Shown: positions 34,372 through 43,286 of the stretch, piece after piece
How the letters are laid out: each line of letters begins with the position of its first letter
How positions within the stretch are numbered: position 1 is the first letter of the stretch
Assembly: GCA_963717745.1 (NCBI GenBank)
Contig: CAVQXJ010000029.1
Location: forward strand, 205,997-269,996
Length of the DNA: 64,000 nt
Reading direction: 5' to 3'
Origin: JACCXG01 sp963717745
Lineage (GTDB): Bacteria; Acidobacteriota; Vicinamibacteria; Vicinamibacterales; 2-12-FULL-66-21
The notes under the pieces: generated by a model
Seen by the model: only the letters and a program-made list of their open reading frames with translations
Databases searched by the model: none
What the model was told of the DNA's origin: nothing
Program-made: the position numbers and the translations under genes

Positions 34372-34509
34372 GAACAATTGACCTCGCAGGAATGCTAGCA
34401 GTTTGGACCCGCCTGACCGCAACCGCCTCTGCGTCCCCCAATTGCGGGAACTTAAATCACCCTTACGGTAGACTTTTGGCTTGTGTGACCCCGAAATTCT
34501 GCCCTTTCG

Positions 34510-35829
34510 ATGGTTTCCGGCGGCCGAATCCTTGCGAAGCACCCAGCCATGTACGTGATCGAATGGGCGCTGCTGCACAGAGGCCGGCGCCGCGGGACCG
34601 GCAGCACACCCGAGCCCGGGGTCAGGACGTCACCCCAAGCTGGCCTGATCGGCCGCACCGTTTGGGTGCTTGGCCTGACCAGTCTCCTGACGGACATCTC
34701 ATCCGAGATGGTCGCCAGTATCCTGCCCGCCTACCTCGTGCTCTATCTCGGGTTGAGCCCCCTCGCCTTCGGTTTCATCGACGGACTCTACCAGGGCGCG
34801 GCCGCCCTCGTCCGCGTGGCCTCAGGCACGCTGGCGGACCGGTGGCAGCGACACAAAGAGGTCGCCGCGGCGGGTTATGGAGCGTCGGCGCTGTGCCGGC
34901 TGCTCATCCTCGCGGCCGGCAGTGCGTGGAGCACGATTGCGCTTGTCGTAGCCCTGGACCGGATCGGCAAGGGCATACGCACGGCTCCCCGTGATGCGCT
35001 GATCGCGCAGAGCACCCCGAGAGAGTCCTTGGCCACCGCGTTTGGGGTGCATCGCTCCATGGATGCCGCCGGCGCGATGCTGGGCCCCATGGTCGCATTT
35101 GGTCTGCTCATGGCGGCGCCGACAGGGTTCGATTTGTTGTTCGCCGTCAGCTTCGGATTCGCCCTGCTCGGCCTCGGTGCGATCGTCTTGTTGCTGCCCC
35201 CCACGGTCCGGCAGCAGGGAGTCGATCGGCCACGGCAATCGATTCGCAGCCTGTACTCGACTCTGGCCGAGCCACGATTCAGGGTGCTGGTCTTCGCCGG
35301 CTCGGCGCTGGGGTTGGCAACGATCAGCGACAGTTTCATCTTCCTGATGCTGCAGCGCCGGCTCGGGATGGCGGCCACGGCGTTTCCCTTGTTCTACGTC
35401 GCCACCTCGTTTTTCACGGCGCTGTTCGCGTGGGTCTGTGGGCGCGTGGCCGATCGCATCGGCCGGCGCCATATCTTGATTGGAGGCTACGTCCTCCTCG
35501 CCGCCGTCTACGGACTGCTGCTCATCCCGCCCTCGAACAATGTCGGCCTGGCGATCCTCGTGCTGGCGCTCTTGGGTGGGTATTACGCGGCCACCGAAGG
35601 CGTACTGACCGCCTTGGCGTCGGCGGTGCTTCCTGACCAGCATCGCGGCGCGGGACTCGGGGCGCTGGCGAGCGCAACCAATATTGCACGGCTCCTGGCC
35701 TCGATTGCCTTCGGCTGGATGTGGACGGTTGCGGGTATTCACTCGGCGGTAGCGGTCTCGCTGGTCATTCTGCTGGTCGCGATCCTGGGCATGGCCTGGA
35801 TGATGAGACGGGTCGACGACCGTGGCTGA
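34510..35829 (+). CDS. Major facilitator superfamily transporter
   Basis: A 439-residue permease with 12 likely membrane helices after a ~45-residue N-terminal extension. The helix 2-3 loop DGLYQGAAALVRVASGTLADRWQRHKEV and the second-half equivalent VCGRVADRIGRRH are the usual MFS motif A. The motif DRIGKGIRTAPRDALIAQS resembles MFS proteins annotated as drug or sugar exporters. Substrate unknown. Its stop overlaps the next gene's GTG by 8 bases. Confidence 0.82.
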   Translation: MVSGGRILAKHPAMYVIEWALLHRGRRRGTGSTPEPGVRTSPQAGLIGRTVWVLGLTSLLTDISSEMVASILPAYLVLYLGLSPLAFGFIDGLYQGAAALVRVASGTLADRWQRHKEVAAAGYGASALCRLLILAAGSAWSTIALVVALDRIGKGIRTAPRDALIAQSTPRESLATAFGVHRSMDAAGAMLGPMVAFGLLMAAPTGFDLLFAVSFGFALLGLGAIVLLLPPTVRQQGVDRPRQSIRSLYSTLAEPRFRVLVFAGSALGLATISDSFIFLMLQRRLGMAATAFPLFYVATSFFTALFAWVCGRVADRIGRRHILIGGYVLLAAVYGLLLIPPSNNVGLAILVLALLGGYYAATEGVLTALASAVLPDQHRGAGLGALASATNIARLLASIAFGWMWTVAGIHSAVAVSLVILLVAILGMAWMMRRVDDRG

Positions 35830-36856
35830 GGACACCAAGCCCCTTTCGTCGGTCCGCCGGTTCGCGCTGCTCTGCGTGATCGTCGGAATCGGCGTGGCCG
35901 CCTTTGCCGTGTACTCGCACCGCCGACAGATGGGAGGCGGCGACGGGCCGGTCGCACCCGTCGACCCGGCGGCAGTGGCCGAAATACGGCGACAGCCGCA
36001 CCTGCTCTTTCGGATCACCGCCCTGGGTGCCAGTTACGGGCGTGTTGGCCTGGTCAGTTTGGCGAGGCCGACCGCACCACCGCTGGTGAGCGACCTCAGA
36101 TGCGATCGGGTGCACGCGTCGGCACGCCAGGGACTCTGCCTTCAGGCCGCTCGAGGCGTTCTGACCACTTACCGAGCGATCGCCTTCGACGCCCATCTGG
36201 TCCGACAGTTCGACTTTCCGCTGCAGGGGGCGCCGAGCCGGACCCGGGTCTCCGCCGTGTCGCCGATGGGAGCGTCGACGGTCTTCGTGAGCGGCGACTC
36301 ATACGCCGGAGGCGCATTCTCGACCCGGACGACGCTCTACGACCTGGGCTCGAACGCGATGGTGGGAGAGCTCGAGTCGTTTACGGTCAGGAAAGACGGG
36401 CAGCCCTTCAAGCAGCAGGATTTCAACTTCTGGGGAGTGACATTCGCCGACGACGGCGATCGGTTCTACGCAACGCTGGGAACAGGCGGCGCGCTGCTTC
36501 TCGTCGAGGGATCGATTCGTCATCGCGCAATGTCGGTCGTCGGCAGCGACGTGGAGTGTCCCATGCTGTCGCCGGACGGCACACGCCTGGTCTTCAAACG
36601 GCGCATTTTCGAGGGGGGCCGGCTGACGTGGCGCCTGCGGGTTCTCGATCTGCGTTCCCGGTCGATGACAGACCTTCAGGAGATGCGGAACGTCGATGAT
36701 CAGGCCGAGTGGCTGGACGATCGCCACATTCTGTACGGATTGCCCCGTCAGGGGACCGGTTCATCCGACGTCTGGTCGGTCCCATCCGATGGGAGCGGCG
36801 CCCCCGAGCTGTTGGTTCGTGACGCGTCCTCTCCCGCCGTGGTGCGAGTCCCATGA
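35822..36856 (+). CDS. TolB-like propeller protein with N-terminal membrane anchor
   Basis: A 344-residue protein starting at GTG 35822 inside the MFS gene. Residues ~12-30 form one membrane anchor. The rest is a beta-propeller with WD40-like repeats (SPMGASTVFVSGDSY, FWGVTFADDGDRFYATLG, PMLSPDGTRLVFKRR, WLDDRHILYGLPR). Such proteins bind partners in the periplasm or read out surface data. It overlaps the next gene by 4 bases (ATGA). Confidence 0.72.
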   Translation: MAEDTKPLSSVRRFALLCVIVGIGVAAFAVYSHRRQMGGGDGPVAPVDPAAVAEIRRQPHLLFRITALGASYGRVGLVSLARPTAPPLVSDLRCDRVHASARQGLCLQAARGVLTTYRAIAFDAHLVRQFDFPLQGAPSRTRVSAVSPMGASTVFVSGDSYAGGAFSTRTTLYDLGSNAMVGELESFTVRKDGQPFKQQDFNFWGVTFADDGDRFYATLGTGGALLLVEGSIRHRAMSVVGSDVECPMLSPDGTRLVFKRRIFEGGRLTWRLRVLDLRSRSMTDLQEMRNVDDQAEWLDDRHILYGLPRQGTGSSDVWSVPSDGSGAPELLVRDASSPAVVRVP

Positions 36857-37689
36857 GTGTCTGGGCCGGAATCGCGATCTGGTTGATCCTTCACGCCGGC
36901 GCCTTCGTCTGCCCGATGCACGCGGAAGTCACGTCGGCATTGCCGGGCTCATGTGGCAAGTGCGGCATGCCATTGATGCGGCGGCCTGATCCGGCCGCCC
37001 CGGAGTACGACATGCGGGTTCACGCGACGCCCCGCGGGTCCGGAGCGATGCGTCTCGATCTGACGCTGACGCGCGCGGACGGATCTGCTCCTCCGGCGTT
37101 CATCGTCACTCACGAGCGTGAGCTGCACCTCTTCGTCATTGCCAGCGACCTGAGCTCGTTCGATCATGTCCATCCCCGTCGGGCTGGCGCAGGTCGGTAC
37201 CTCCTGGATCTCCCGATCCGACAGTCCGAGGAATACGTCGTCTTTTCGGATTTCGTTCCGAGCGATGCCCCACCGCAGCTGCTGCAGCAGATTGTTTCGG
37301 TGCCCCGCGCTCAGGCGACCAAGACGGCTCGAATCGTCAAGGCCCCCGTGACAACGGTGCAGACCGTTCGGGGGATGCGCGTCAATCTCGAGGCCGAAGA
37401 GGTACGCAACGGAACGCCGGCGCTCCTGACGTTTACGTTCACCGATGCCGAGACCGGGGCGCCCATTGAGGACCTAGAGCCCTATTTGGGTGCAGCCGGC
37501 CACTTGTTCTTCACTGACCCTGAGTTTCAGATGGCAGCGCACAGCCATCCACTCGAGGAACTGCGGTCAGCCCGCGTCCGCTTCCTGGTGCGTTTCCCTG
37601 CGAGCACCATCTTTCGTATATGGCTTCAGGTTCAACGTCGCGGCGACGTGATCACGACCGAGTGGACGGTCAACGTGCCGGTCGACTGA
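36853..37689 (+). CDS. Heavy-metal-binding-domain secreted protein
   Basis: A 278-residue secreted protein. After a hydrophobic start the motif VCPMHAEVTSALPGSCGKCGMPL (residues ~19-41) is the heavy-metal-binding domain found in copper resistance proteins. A mixed beta domain with many His, Met and Asp follows (SSFDHVHPRRAGAGRYLL, AAGHLFFTDPEFQMAAHSHPL). It could bind or shuttle copper or another metal. Its stop lies 20 bases inside the convergent cytochrome gene. Confidence 0.72.
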   Translation: MSVWAGIAIWLILHAGAFVCPMHAEVTSALPGSCGKCGMPLMRRPDPAAPEYDMRVHATPRGSGAMRLDLTLTRADGSAPPAFIVTHERELHLFVIASDLSSFDHVHPRRAGAGRYLLDLPIRQSEEYVVFSDFVPSDAPPQLLQQIVSVPRAQATKTARIVKAPVTTVQTVRGMRVNLEAEEVRNGTPALLTFTFTDAETGAPIEDLEPYLGAAGHLFFTDPEFQMAAHSHPLEELRSARVRFLVRFPASTIFRIWLQVQRRGDVITTEWTVNVPVD

Positions 37690-38758
37690 TCAACAGTTCA
37701 ACCTCACACGAAGAACCCTCTACCGCCAGCCGCCGCTGGCGGAGATCTGCCGGCTCTCTCAGCCAATAGGTTCGACGAAGTGGATAGGCGCGAGCGGTGA
37801 AGAGCGCTATCCGCCTGCCGCCCCGGTCCTCCTCTCTAAGGGCGATCGGAGAAGCGCCGGGCGAAGAGGGACGTATAGCGTGAACGTGCCCGGCTATCGG
37901 GCTGGCCGTCCCGCAAGGTACCGAGAGCACTTCCAGCCGCCGCGAGGCCTGCCGCGCCAGCCACAGACGCAGTCGCGACGGCTGCCGCTTCGGCACACGC
38001 ACCCGACCGTCCACCTCGAGGGTGCGGCGCGACGTTTCAACAATCAGCGTCGCGGACCCGATTGAGAGTGCCGTTCCGGCGGGGAAATTCTCGCCAGACA
38101 GCCCAGGGATCCACGTCCACAACCTGCGTCCGGCCCCGTCGCCGAAGAGCGCTTCGCGGAGTGTCGGGTCACCAGGCTCGAACCGCCAAGCGACGACACT
38201 GTCACCCGCGTCGGCCGGGATCCGGATGATCTGACGGTCGACACCGGTGGGGCTCGATGGCCCTGTCAGCTCGAGTGCGATCGACCGGCCCTCCGGAAGA
38301 GGGAGATTGGCGAGATTGGCGCCAGCAGCAGGCACCGGAGCGAGCATCGGTGCACCCCGCGGCGTGCGGGATTCGACCCAAGAGGCAATCTGAGAGATTT
38401 GGAACGGAGAGAGGGACGGATCCCGCTGGAAGCGATTCACACCGCGGGCCGGCGCCCAAATGGGCATCCGGCGCGCCATGACGGCCGCCTTGACGGCCGC
38501 GGCGTTCGCCACCACATCCTCGTAGGTGGCCAGCCGCGGCAGTGCCGGGCCATCCGCGGCATGGCAGGAGGCGCAGCGCGCGCGGATGAGAGGTTCGACG
38601 TCGCGGGTCCAGGTCAGGGAACCAGCGGGATCGTCTGCGACCGCCGAGAGCCCGATCACGAAAAGCAACAGGATCGGCGCTACTGACAATGAAACGGCAG
38701 CCGGCCTCCGAGTCTGATCCCGGCGAAGGATGGTCTGCGTCAAGCGGTCTTTATTCAC
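37670..38758 (-). CDS. Cytochrome c domain protein (single heme)
   Basis: About 362 residues from GTG 38758; an in-frame TTG at 38818 is less likely. A signal peptide (APILLLFVIGLSAVA) is followed by a single heme motif CASCH in DVEPLIRARCASCHAADGPALPRLATYEDV. The remaining 250 residues are a beta-rich domain (ALELTGPSSPTGVDRQIIRIPADAGDSVVAW). The layout resembles Planctomycete/Acidobacteriota secreted cytochromes fused to copper-type oxygenase fragments. Function not known. Confidence 0.75.
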   Translation of the reverse strand: MNKDRLTQTILRRDQTRRPAAVSLSVAPILLLFVIGLSAVADDPAGSLTWTRDVEPLIRARCASCHAADGPALPRLATYEDVVANAAAVKAAVMARRMPIWAPARGVNRFQRDPSLSPFQISQIASWVESRTPRGAPMLAPVPAAGANLANLPLPEGRSIALELTGPSSPTGVDRQIIRIPADAGDSVVAWRFEPGDPTLREALFGDGAGRRLWTWIPGLSGENFPAGTALSIGSATLIVETSRRTLEVDGRVRVPKRQPSRLRLWLARQASRRLEVLSVPCGTASPIAGHVHAIRPSSPGASPIALREEDRGGRRIALFTARAYPLRRTYWLREPADLRQRRLAVEGSSCEVELLISRPAR

Positions 38759-38847
38759 CTCACCGGCAGGCTTCGATGGATACGGAACAAGGTCGAAGCC
38801 AAATCGCAGGTCTCTCAACGGTACATCCTTTGCGCGTCGAGGCGTCT

Positions 38848-39918
38848 ATGCTCACAACAGCCGGCAGTCCGACCCCTCAGCCGCCGCCCGTGACGTCACT
38901 TTCCGGAGTCACGGCACCCCGGATCGTTGCAATCGGCGGCGGAACAGGACTTCCAACCGTGCTCCGAGGGCTGCGGCACGCGGCAGAGACGTTCGCGTGG
39001 AACGGGCTGACCGATAGCGTAACCGCCATTGTGACCGTAATGGACGACGGCGGAAGTTCCGGGCAATTGCGGCGGTCGATGGGGATTCTGCCGCCTGGGG
39101 ATATCCGCAACTGCCTGGCCGCCCTGGTGCGAACCCCGTCGGTCCTTTCCCGCATTCTCCATGATCGTCTCCCTGGAGAAGGCACACAGGCTGGTCATCC
39201 GATTGGCAACCTTCTGCTCGCGGCTCTGACGACGTCAGAGGGGAACTTCCTGCGTGCCGTAAGAATGCTTGGCACTCAGATGGACATTTCGGGGCGCGTC
39301 CTGCCAGCGACCATGGAGAGCGTTCACCTGGCGGCAGCGTTTCAAGACGGGAAAACCGTCCACGGCGAAAGCGCGATCACGGCGCGCCGAGGACGGAACC
39401 GTCGGTTGACGCTGGAACGTCCGGTTCGGCCACTACCCGACGCCATCGAGGCCATCGTGAACGCAGACATGGTCGTCGTCGGACCCGGCAGTTTGTACAC
39501 GAGCATTCTTCCCAACCTGTTGGTCGATGGTGTGGCTGCGACCCTCTCGGCGGTTCGAGCTCCTCGGGTCTATGTCGCGAACCTCATGACAGAACCTGGA
39601 GAGACGGATGACTACTCTCTGGACGACCATCTTTGCGCCATCCGGGAACACACGGGATTCGAGCTATTCGACTACGTCCTGGTGAACCGCACCGCGATTC
39701 CGCAGACGGCGGTCGCCGCCTATGCGTCGGATGGTGCCCATGTCGTACCCGTGAGCCGCCAGCAGCAGAACGTCGGCAACGCTCTGGTCGTCGCCGCAAA
39801 CCTGGCCACCCTCACCCACTGCGGTCAGATTCGACACGACCCCGTCGAACTCGGATTGGCGCTGGCCTCGTTGATTCACTCGCACGGGCCTGCGGTCTTG
39901 GGCACCCGACCCCTCTAA
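38848..39918 (+). CDS. yvcK: YvcK/CofD-like gluconeogenesis factor
   Basis: A 356-residue protein from ATG 38848 (GAGG box 9 bases upstream). The N-terminal P-loop-like motif is VAIGGGTGLPTVLRGL; VTVMDDGGSSGQLRR, GDIRNCLAAL, GHPIGNLLLAAL and VVGPGSLYTSILPNLLVDG complete the family signature. YvcK binds UDP-sugars and supports cell-wall growth on gluconeogenic carbon. It is the last gene before the exosortase section. A hairpin (GGCTCGCGC 39938-39946 with GCGCGAGCC 39978-39986) downstream may end it. Confidence 0.92.
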   Translation: MLTTAGSPTPQPPPVTSLSGVTAPRIVAIGGGTGLPTVLRGLRHAAETFAWNGLTDSVTAIVTVMDDGGSSGQLRRSMGILPPGDIRNCLAALVRTPSVLSRILHDRLPGEGTQAGHPIGNLLLAALTTSEGNFLRAVRMLGTQMDISGRVLPATMESVHLAAAFQDGKTVHGESAITARRGRNRRLTLERPVRPLPDAIEAIVNADMVVVGPGSLYTSILPNLLVDGVAATLSAVRAPRVYVANLMTEPGETDDYSLDDHLCAIREHTGFELFDYVLVNRTAIPQTAVAAYASDGAHVVPVSRQQQNVGNALVVAANLATLTHCGQIRHDPVELGLALASLIHSHGPAVLGTRPL

Positions 39919-40219
39919 GTTAGCAACCGGCCAGGCGGGCTCGCGCACTAGCAGCGTGCCGATGAATCGTCACCGCGGCGCGAGCCTGGGCTCGCGGCGT
40001 AATGCGGCGATCAGCGGAGCCTCGCCGGCGGCGTGGGCACCCGCCGATTCCTTGAGCACTTCCGGCCGGCGCCTGCTTCAGGCGCAGGTGGAACGGCAGA
40101 AGAAAGTCTTCCCCTGGGATGTCAGAAGACGAGCGCTGATCGACGCGGGCCGAGGCCAGACATTCGAAATCTCTGGCAAATTTGACGTTCTTGCCGATGT
40201 GGCTACCGCTCTTTTTCTA
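39919..40219. other. Intergenic region before the exosortase section
   Basis: About 300 bases after yvcK with no supported gene. An ORF at 39956-40255 has no ribosome site and no domain, and I reject it. A GGCTCGCGC/GCGCGAGCC inverted repeat lies at 39938-39986. The sigma-54 promoter for the small extracellular genes follows at 40220. Confidence 0.5.
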
Positions 40220-40235
40220 TGGCAGTGCCTTTGCT
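40220..40235 (+). promoter_or_regulatory. Sigma-54 promoter of the small PEP-like gene group
   Basis: TGGCAGTGCCTTTGCT carries both core boxes TGGCA and TTGCT with GG at 40221-40222 and GC at 40233-40234, the strongest sigma-54 box in the window. The predicted start near 40245 gives a short leader of about 37 bases before the first ATG with a GAGAGGA box. Confidence 0.7.
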
Positions 40236-40281
40236 CTCTCACTGGACATCGGTAACAGCCCCGTTGCGAGAGGAACCCGCG

Positions 40282-40443
40282 ATGACGCGAGTTGAGGTCA
40301 GAAGTGTGTTCAGCGCTCACGTCGGAGCACTGGCCAGGTTCGCATACGGCTTGGTCCGAGGGCACATCGAAAGCGTCGCCGCTCTCGGGGGTTTGCTCAG
40401 GGGACACCGACGGTTTGCGGACTTCGAGGAGGAGAAGTGGTGA
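40282..40443 (+). CDS. Small basic ORF (53 residues) ahead of the mini exosortase substrate
   Basis: Starts at ATG 40282, 8 bases after GAGAGGA, and is the first ORF behind the sigma-54 promoter. Sequence: MTRVEVRSVFSAHVGALARF at the N-terminus, then a His/Arg-rich middle and an acidic FEEEKW end. Its last codon overlaps the next gene's GTG, so the two are coupled. It may be a coupling leader peptide or a real small protein. Confidence 0.45.
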   Translation: MTRVEVRSVFSAHVGALARFAYGLVRGHIESVAALGGLLRGHRRFADFEEEKW

Positions 40444-40616
40444 AATTTACGTCCCTAGCGCTGGCGATTCTCGGCACCATGGGGCTGGCAGCTGCACCAA
40501 CAACCGGGTTTTCGATCACACCAGCAGGTTCTGAGGCGGCTTCGGCACTGCTTACTGGGACGGTGCTGCTCATGCTGGCGATGGCGGCGCGTCGCGTTCC
40601 GGTCCGAAAGCAGTAG
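40440..40616 (+). CDS. 58-residue secreted peptide with PEP-CTERM-like C-terminus
   Basis: Starts at GTG 40440 (GAGGAGGAG box just before, overlap with the previous stop). Too short for most gene finders. It has a signal peptide (VKFTSLALAILGTMGLAAAP), about 15 residues of mature part ending TPAGSEAA, then a hydrophobic stretch (SALLTGTVLLMLAMAA) and a basic tail RRVPVRKQ. This is the three-part C-terminus used by exosortase substrates, although the short motif is TPAGSE rather than PEP. It sits 1.1 kb upstream of an exosortase gene. Confidence 0.6.
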   Translation: MKFTSLALAILGTMGLAAAPTTGFSITPAGSEAASALLTGTVLLMLAMAARRVPVRKQ

Positions 40617-40681
40617 GCACCAGACACGCCGGCAGTCCCAGCATTCGTGGGCTGGGTCGCTGTTCACGGCAGGAGATACCC

Positions 40682-41465
40682 TTGTTCAAGATCCTGAAGA
40701 CCTTCGCATTCGCTTCGACGGTTCTGCTGGGCGTCGTGGCAACAGCGGCGGCGAGCCCGATCAGCCCTCTGAATAATCGACCCATCGTGCTGGGTCCGAC
40801 GCCATCCGGCGAGATGAGCCTTCAAGCAATCCTCGACGTAATGCTCGGTAGCGGCGCCGTCGACGCCGTCGACGACCAGAATCGGCCGGCATGTGGGGTG
40901 TACGGTGTCGCCAGCCTCGGTGGCGCCCACGATGGCGTTCGAGTTCACGGCGAACGCGGCAAGCCAGGTGCTGGGTCTCTGGTCCGGCACCGATACGAGC
41001 AACCTGAACCTGGTCGACCTGTTCTTCGGGCCAGCCGTCGGGCAGAACAATGTGGATGCGGACGGGTTCGTGAGCGCGGCCCTGTTGAAATGGAACGCGG
41101 CCGGGCAAGTTGAGCATCTCAGGTGACGACTGCGTACACTGCAGTGAACTGCGGCAAGTTCGACGGGATCAACCCGAATGCGTTCGGCTTCTACCTCCGA
41201 ACGGCGGACGGCGGGCCCACCTACTTCACGGCCGATCAGTCTGAACGGCTGGCGACGCTCGGAGCCTTGCCTACCGCGACGGCAACACTCGCGACTGGGT
41301 GCTGGCGTTCGAGGACGGGGACGACGGGGATTTCAACGACGCGGTCATCAAGGTCGAATCGCTGAACCCCGTGCCAGAGCCCGGTAGCCTGCTCCTGCTC
41401 GGCGGCGGTCTGGCGGGACTGGTTCGCGCGGCACACCGGCGTCGGAAAGGCACCTCCCCGCATAG
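40682..41465 (+). CDS. PEP-CTERM sorted protein with DUF4114-like domain (frameshifts)
   Basis: About 260 residues with at least three frameshifts (near 40885-40895, 41105-41125 and 41265). It starts at TTG 40682 (AGGAG 7 bases before) with a signal peptide (MFKILKTFAFASTVLLGVVATAAA). The middle contains FEFTANAASQVLGLWSGTD and the DUF4114-like stretch VLAFEDGDDGDFNDAVIKV. The C-terminus is a textbook PEP-CTERM anchor: VPEPGSLLLLGGGLAGLVRAAHRRRK. Exosortase cuts near VPEP and releases or anchors the protein outside. The stop at 41463-41465 needs one more frame correction. Confidence 0.8.
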
Positions 41466-41490
41466 CCAACGCCGAACCGCGTCGTCATTC

Positions 41491-41532
41491 AAACGGGTTC
41501 GCCCCTTTCCGGGGTGGACCCGTTTTCTCTTT
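41491..41532 (+). terminator. Intrinsic terminator after the PEP-CTERM gene
   Basis: AAACGGGT (41491-41498) pairs with ACCCGTTT (41518-41525), with an inner CCCC/GGGG stem (41502-41505 and 41510-41513). TTTTCTCTTT follows. It separates the sorted protein from the exosortase operon. Confidence 0.85.
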
Positions 41533-41736
41533 GGACGCTCCCCCATGTCGGATCTGGTTCCGCTGTCTTCTGGCGTCACAAAACGGAACCTTAAGTCTCC
41601 ATATCAGGTAACTTTCGCCTTCATCGCCGCGGACGCGGAACCGGTAACAATCTGCAACCTGTTAACACAGTGTGACTTGCGTGATTTTGCCGGGAACTCA
41701 GCGGATGGTGACGCAGTTGCACCTCACGCAGCCTAA

Positions 41737-42612
41737 ATGACCTCAGTTTGGAGAACTATCCAGCGTCACTGGCAGCTCTGTGCCCTCGTGGCTGGATTCC
41801 TCCTGCTGTACGGCCGAGTCCTCACGCGCCTGGCGGCGGACTGGTGGACCGACGACAACTACTCCCATGGCTTCCTCATCATCCCGATGGCGCTGTACTT
41901 CGCGTTTGCGCGGCGCGACGAACTGCGGGCGGCCATGCCTCGACCCAACGCGCCGATCGGGCTCCTCGTCATTCTGGGCAGCCTCACGCTCCTCGCGGCC
42001 GGGACGTTAGGGGCCGAGTTCTTCCTCACCCGCGTCTCCCTGGTCGGAAGCCTCGCAGGCACGGTGATTTTCCTGTTCGGATTTCCCGTGCTGCGCCTCC
42101 TCCTGTTCCCGCTGGGGTTTCTGCTGTTGATGATTCCGATCCCGGCAATCGTCTTCAACCAGATTGCCTTTCCATTGCAGATGCTCGCGTCCCGGTTCGG
42201 GGAGACGGTCGTTTCTGCCGCCGGCCTTCCCGTGCTGCGGGAGGGCAACGTCATCGTGCTCGCGTCGACCACGCTGGAAGTGGTGGAGGCGTGCAGCGGC
42301 ATCCGCTCGCTGGTGTCGCTGCTCTGCCTCGGGATCGTTCTCGGCTACTTCTCGGATCCGCGGGCTGGGGTGCGGGTCTTGATCAGTCTGTCGACGATAC
42401 CGGTGGCGATTCTCTCGAACGGCCTTCGGGTGGCCGGAACCGGGATCGCCGCGCACTACTTTGGCCCCGCGGCTGCTGAGGGTTTCTTCCATACCTTCTC
42501 GGGATGGCTCTTGTTTGGTTCCGCATTTCTGATGCTGGTCGGGATCGTGCGGCTCGCGCGAGTCGTGATCCCCGCGCCGGCCGGCGGCCAGCCCGCCCCA
42601 CAGTTCTCATGA
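41737..42612 (+). CDS. xrt: Exosortase (membrane cysteine transpeptidase for PEP-CTERM proteins)
   Basis: A 291-residue membrane protein with seven or eight hydrophobic helices and an intact frame. The three catalytic-type residues of exosortases are visible: C186 in VVEACSGIRSL, R231 in LSNGLRVAGTG and H252 in GFFHTFSGWLLFG. The enzyme processes the VPEP-containing C-terminus of exported proteins, as sortases do. The opening DDNYSHGFLIIP is also typical of the family. Its stop overlaps the EpsI start by 4 bases. Confidence 0.93.
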   Translation: MTSVWRTIQRHWQLCALVAGFLLLYGRVLTRLAADWWTDDNYSHGFLIIPMALYFAFARRDELRAAMPRPNAPIGLLVILGSLTLLAAGTLGAEFFLTRVSLVGSLAGTVIFLFGFPVLRLLLFPLGFLLLMIPIPAIVFNQIAFPLQMLASRFGETVVSAAGLPVLREGNVIVLASTTLEVVEACSGIRSLVSLLCLGIVLGYFSDPRAGVRVLISLSTIPVAILSNGLRVAGTGIAAHYFGPAAAEGFFHTFSGWLLFGSAFLMLVGIVRLARVVIPAPAGGQPAPQFS

Positions 42613-43271
42613 GCACTCGGTCCCGATCCCTGTTGTTGTGCGTGCTTTTCGTCGGCTGCTGGGCCGCTTTGGGCATCAGGGCCCGCACCAGTACCCTTCC
42701 GCCACGGCTGCCACTGCTCGGGCTGCCGATGACCATTGCGGGCTGGGAGGGCCGTGCGACGGCCCCGCTCGAGGCCCGCGTGCTGGCCGTCCTCGGCGTC
42801 GACGATCACCTCACGCGGGTTTACCGGAATCACGCGGGCCAACAGGCAGGGCTGTATGTGGGCTTCCACGCGTCGCAGCAGCAGGGAGCGTCGATCCACT
42901 CGCCGATGAACTGCCTGCCTGGTGCCGGCTGGCAGCCAGTGTCGACTGGACGCATCGCGCTGCCGGACCGGCGCTCGAGTGGCACCGCCCCGGATCGTGA
43001 CGGTCAACAGGGTGCATCATCCAGAAGGGCGAATCCCGACAACTGGTGCTGTACCTGGTACCAGAGTCAAGGCCGCGTTGTCGCCAGTGAATACGCGGCC
43101 AAAGCGTACCTCTTCCTCGACGCCGTCCGAAGTTCCCGCAGCGACGCCGCCCTGGTGCGCATCGTCGCCCCGATCGGTGACTCGGCCGGCGCCGAATTCG
43201 CAGCGCAGGAAGCCGCGACCGGGCTCGCAACCGCCCTTCTTCCGGTACTCGGACGGCATCTTCCCGAATAG
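42609..43271 (+). CDS. EpsI-family (DUF3485) exosortase-associated protein (frameshifts)
   Basis: About 220 residues with a membrane anchor (residues 6-22), then a domain with LPMTIAGWEGRATAPLEARVLAVLGVDDHLTRVYRN and SIHSPMNCLPGAGWQPV. This is the usual EpsI pattern next to exosortase. Two or three shifts near 42968, 43013 and 43052 (GTG and TAC each followed by an extra C) must be corrected to reach YQSQGRVVASEYAAKAYLFLDAV. EpsI proteins are thought to help exosortase or the linked polysaccharide machinery. Confidence 0.82.
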   Translation: MSTRSRSLLLCVLFVGCWAALGIRARTSTLPPRLPLLGLPMTIAGWEGRATAPLEARVLAVLGVDDHLTRVYRNHAGQQAGLYVGFHASQQQGASIHSPMNCLPGAGWQPVSTGRIALPDRRSSGTAPDRDGQQGASSRRANPDNWCCTWYQSQGRVVASEYAAKAYLFLDAVRSSRSDAALVRIVAPIGDSAGAEFAAQEAATGLATALLPVLGRHLPE

Positions 43272-43286
43272 TTCAGCAGAGTCACT

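Noticed and set aside
39956..40255. A 99-residue ORF between yvcK and the small sorted peptide
   Set aside because: No ribosome site, no recognisable features, and it overlaps the best sigma-54 promoter in the window.
41706..41721. A GG-N10-GC box (TGG...TTGCA) just before the exosortase gene
   Set aside because: Transcription would start about six bases before the ATG, leaving no room for a ribosome site, and the -24 box is poor. In this GC-rich DNA such spacing occurs by chance.
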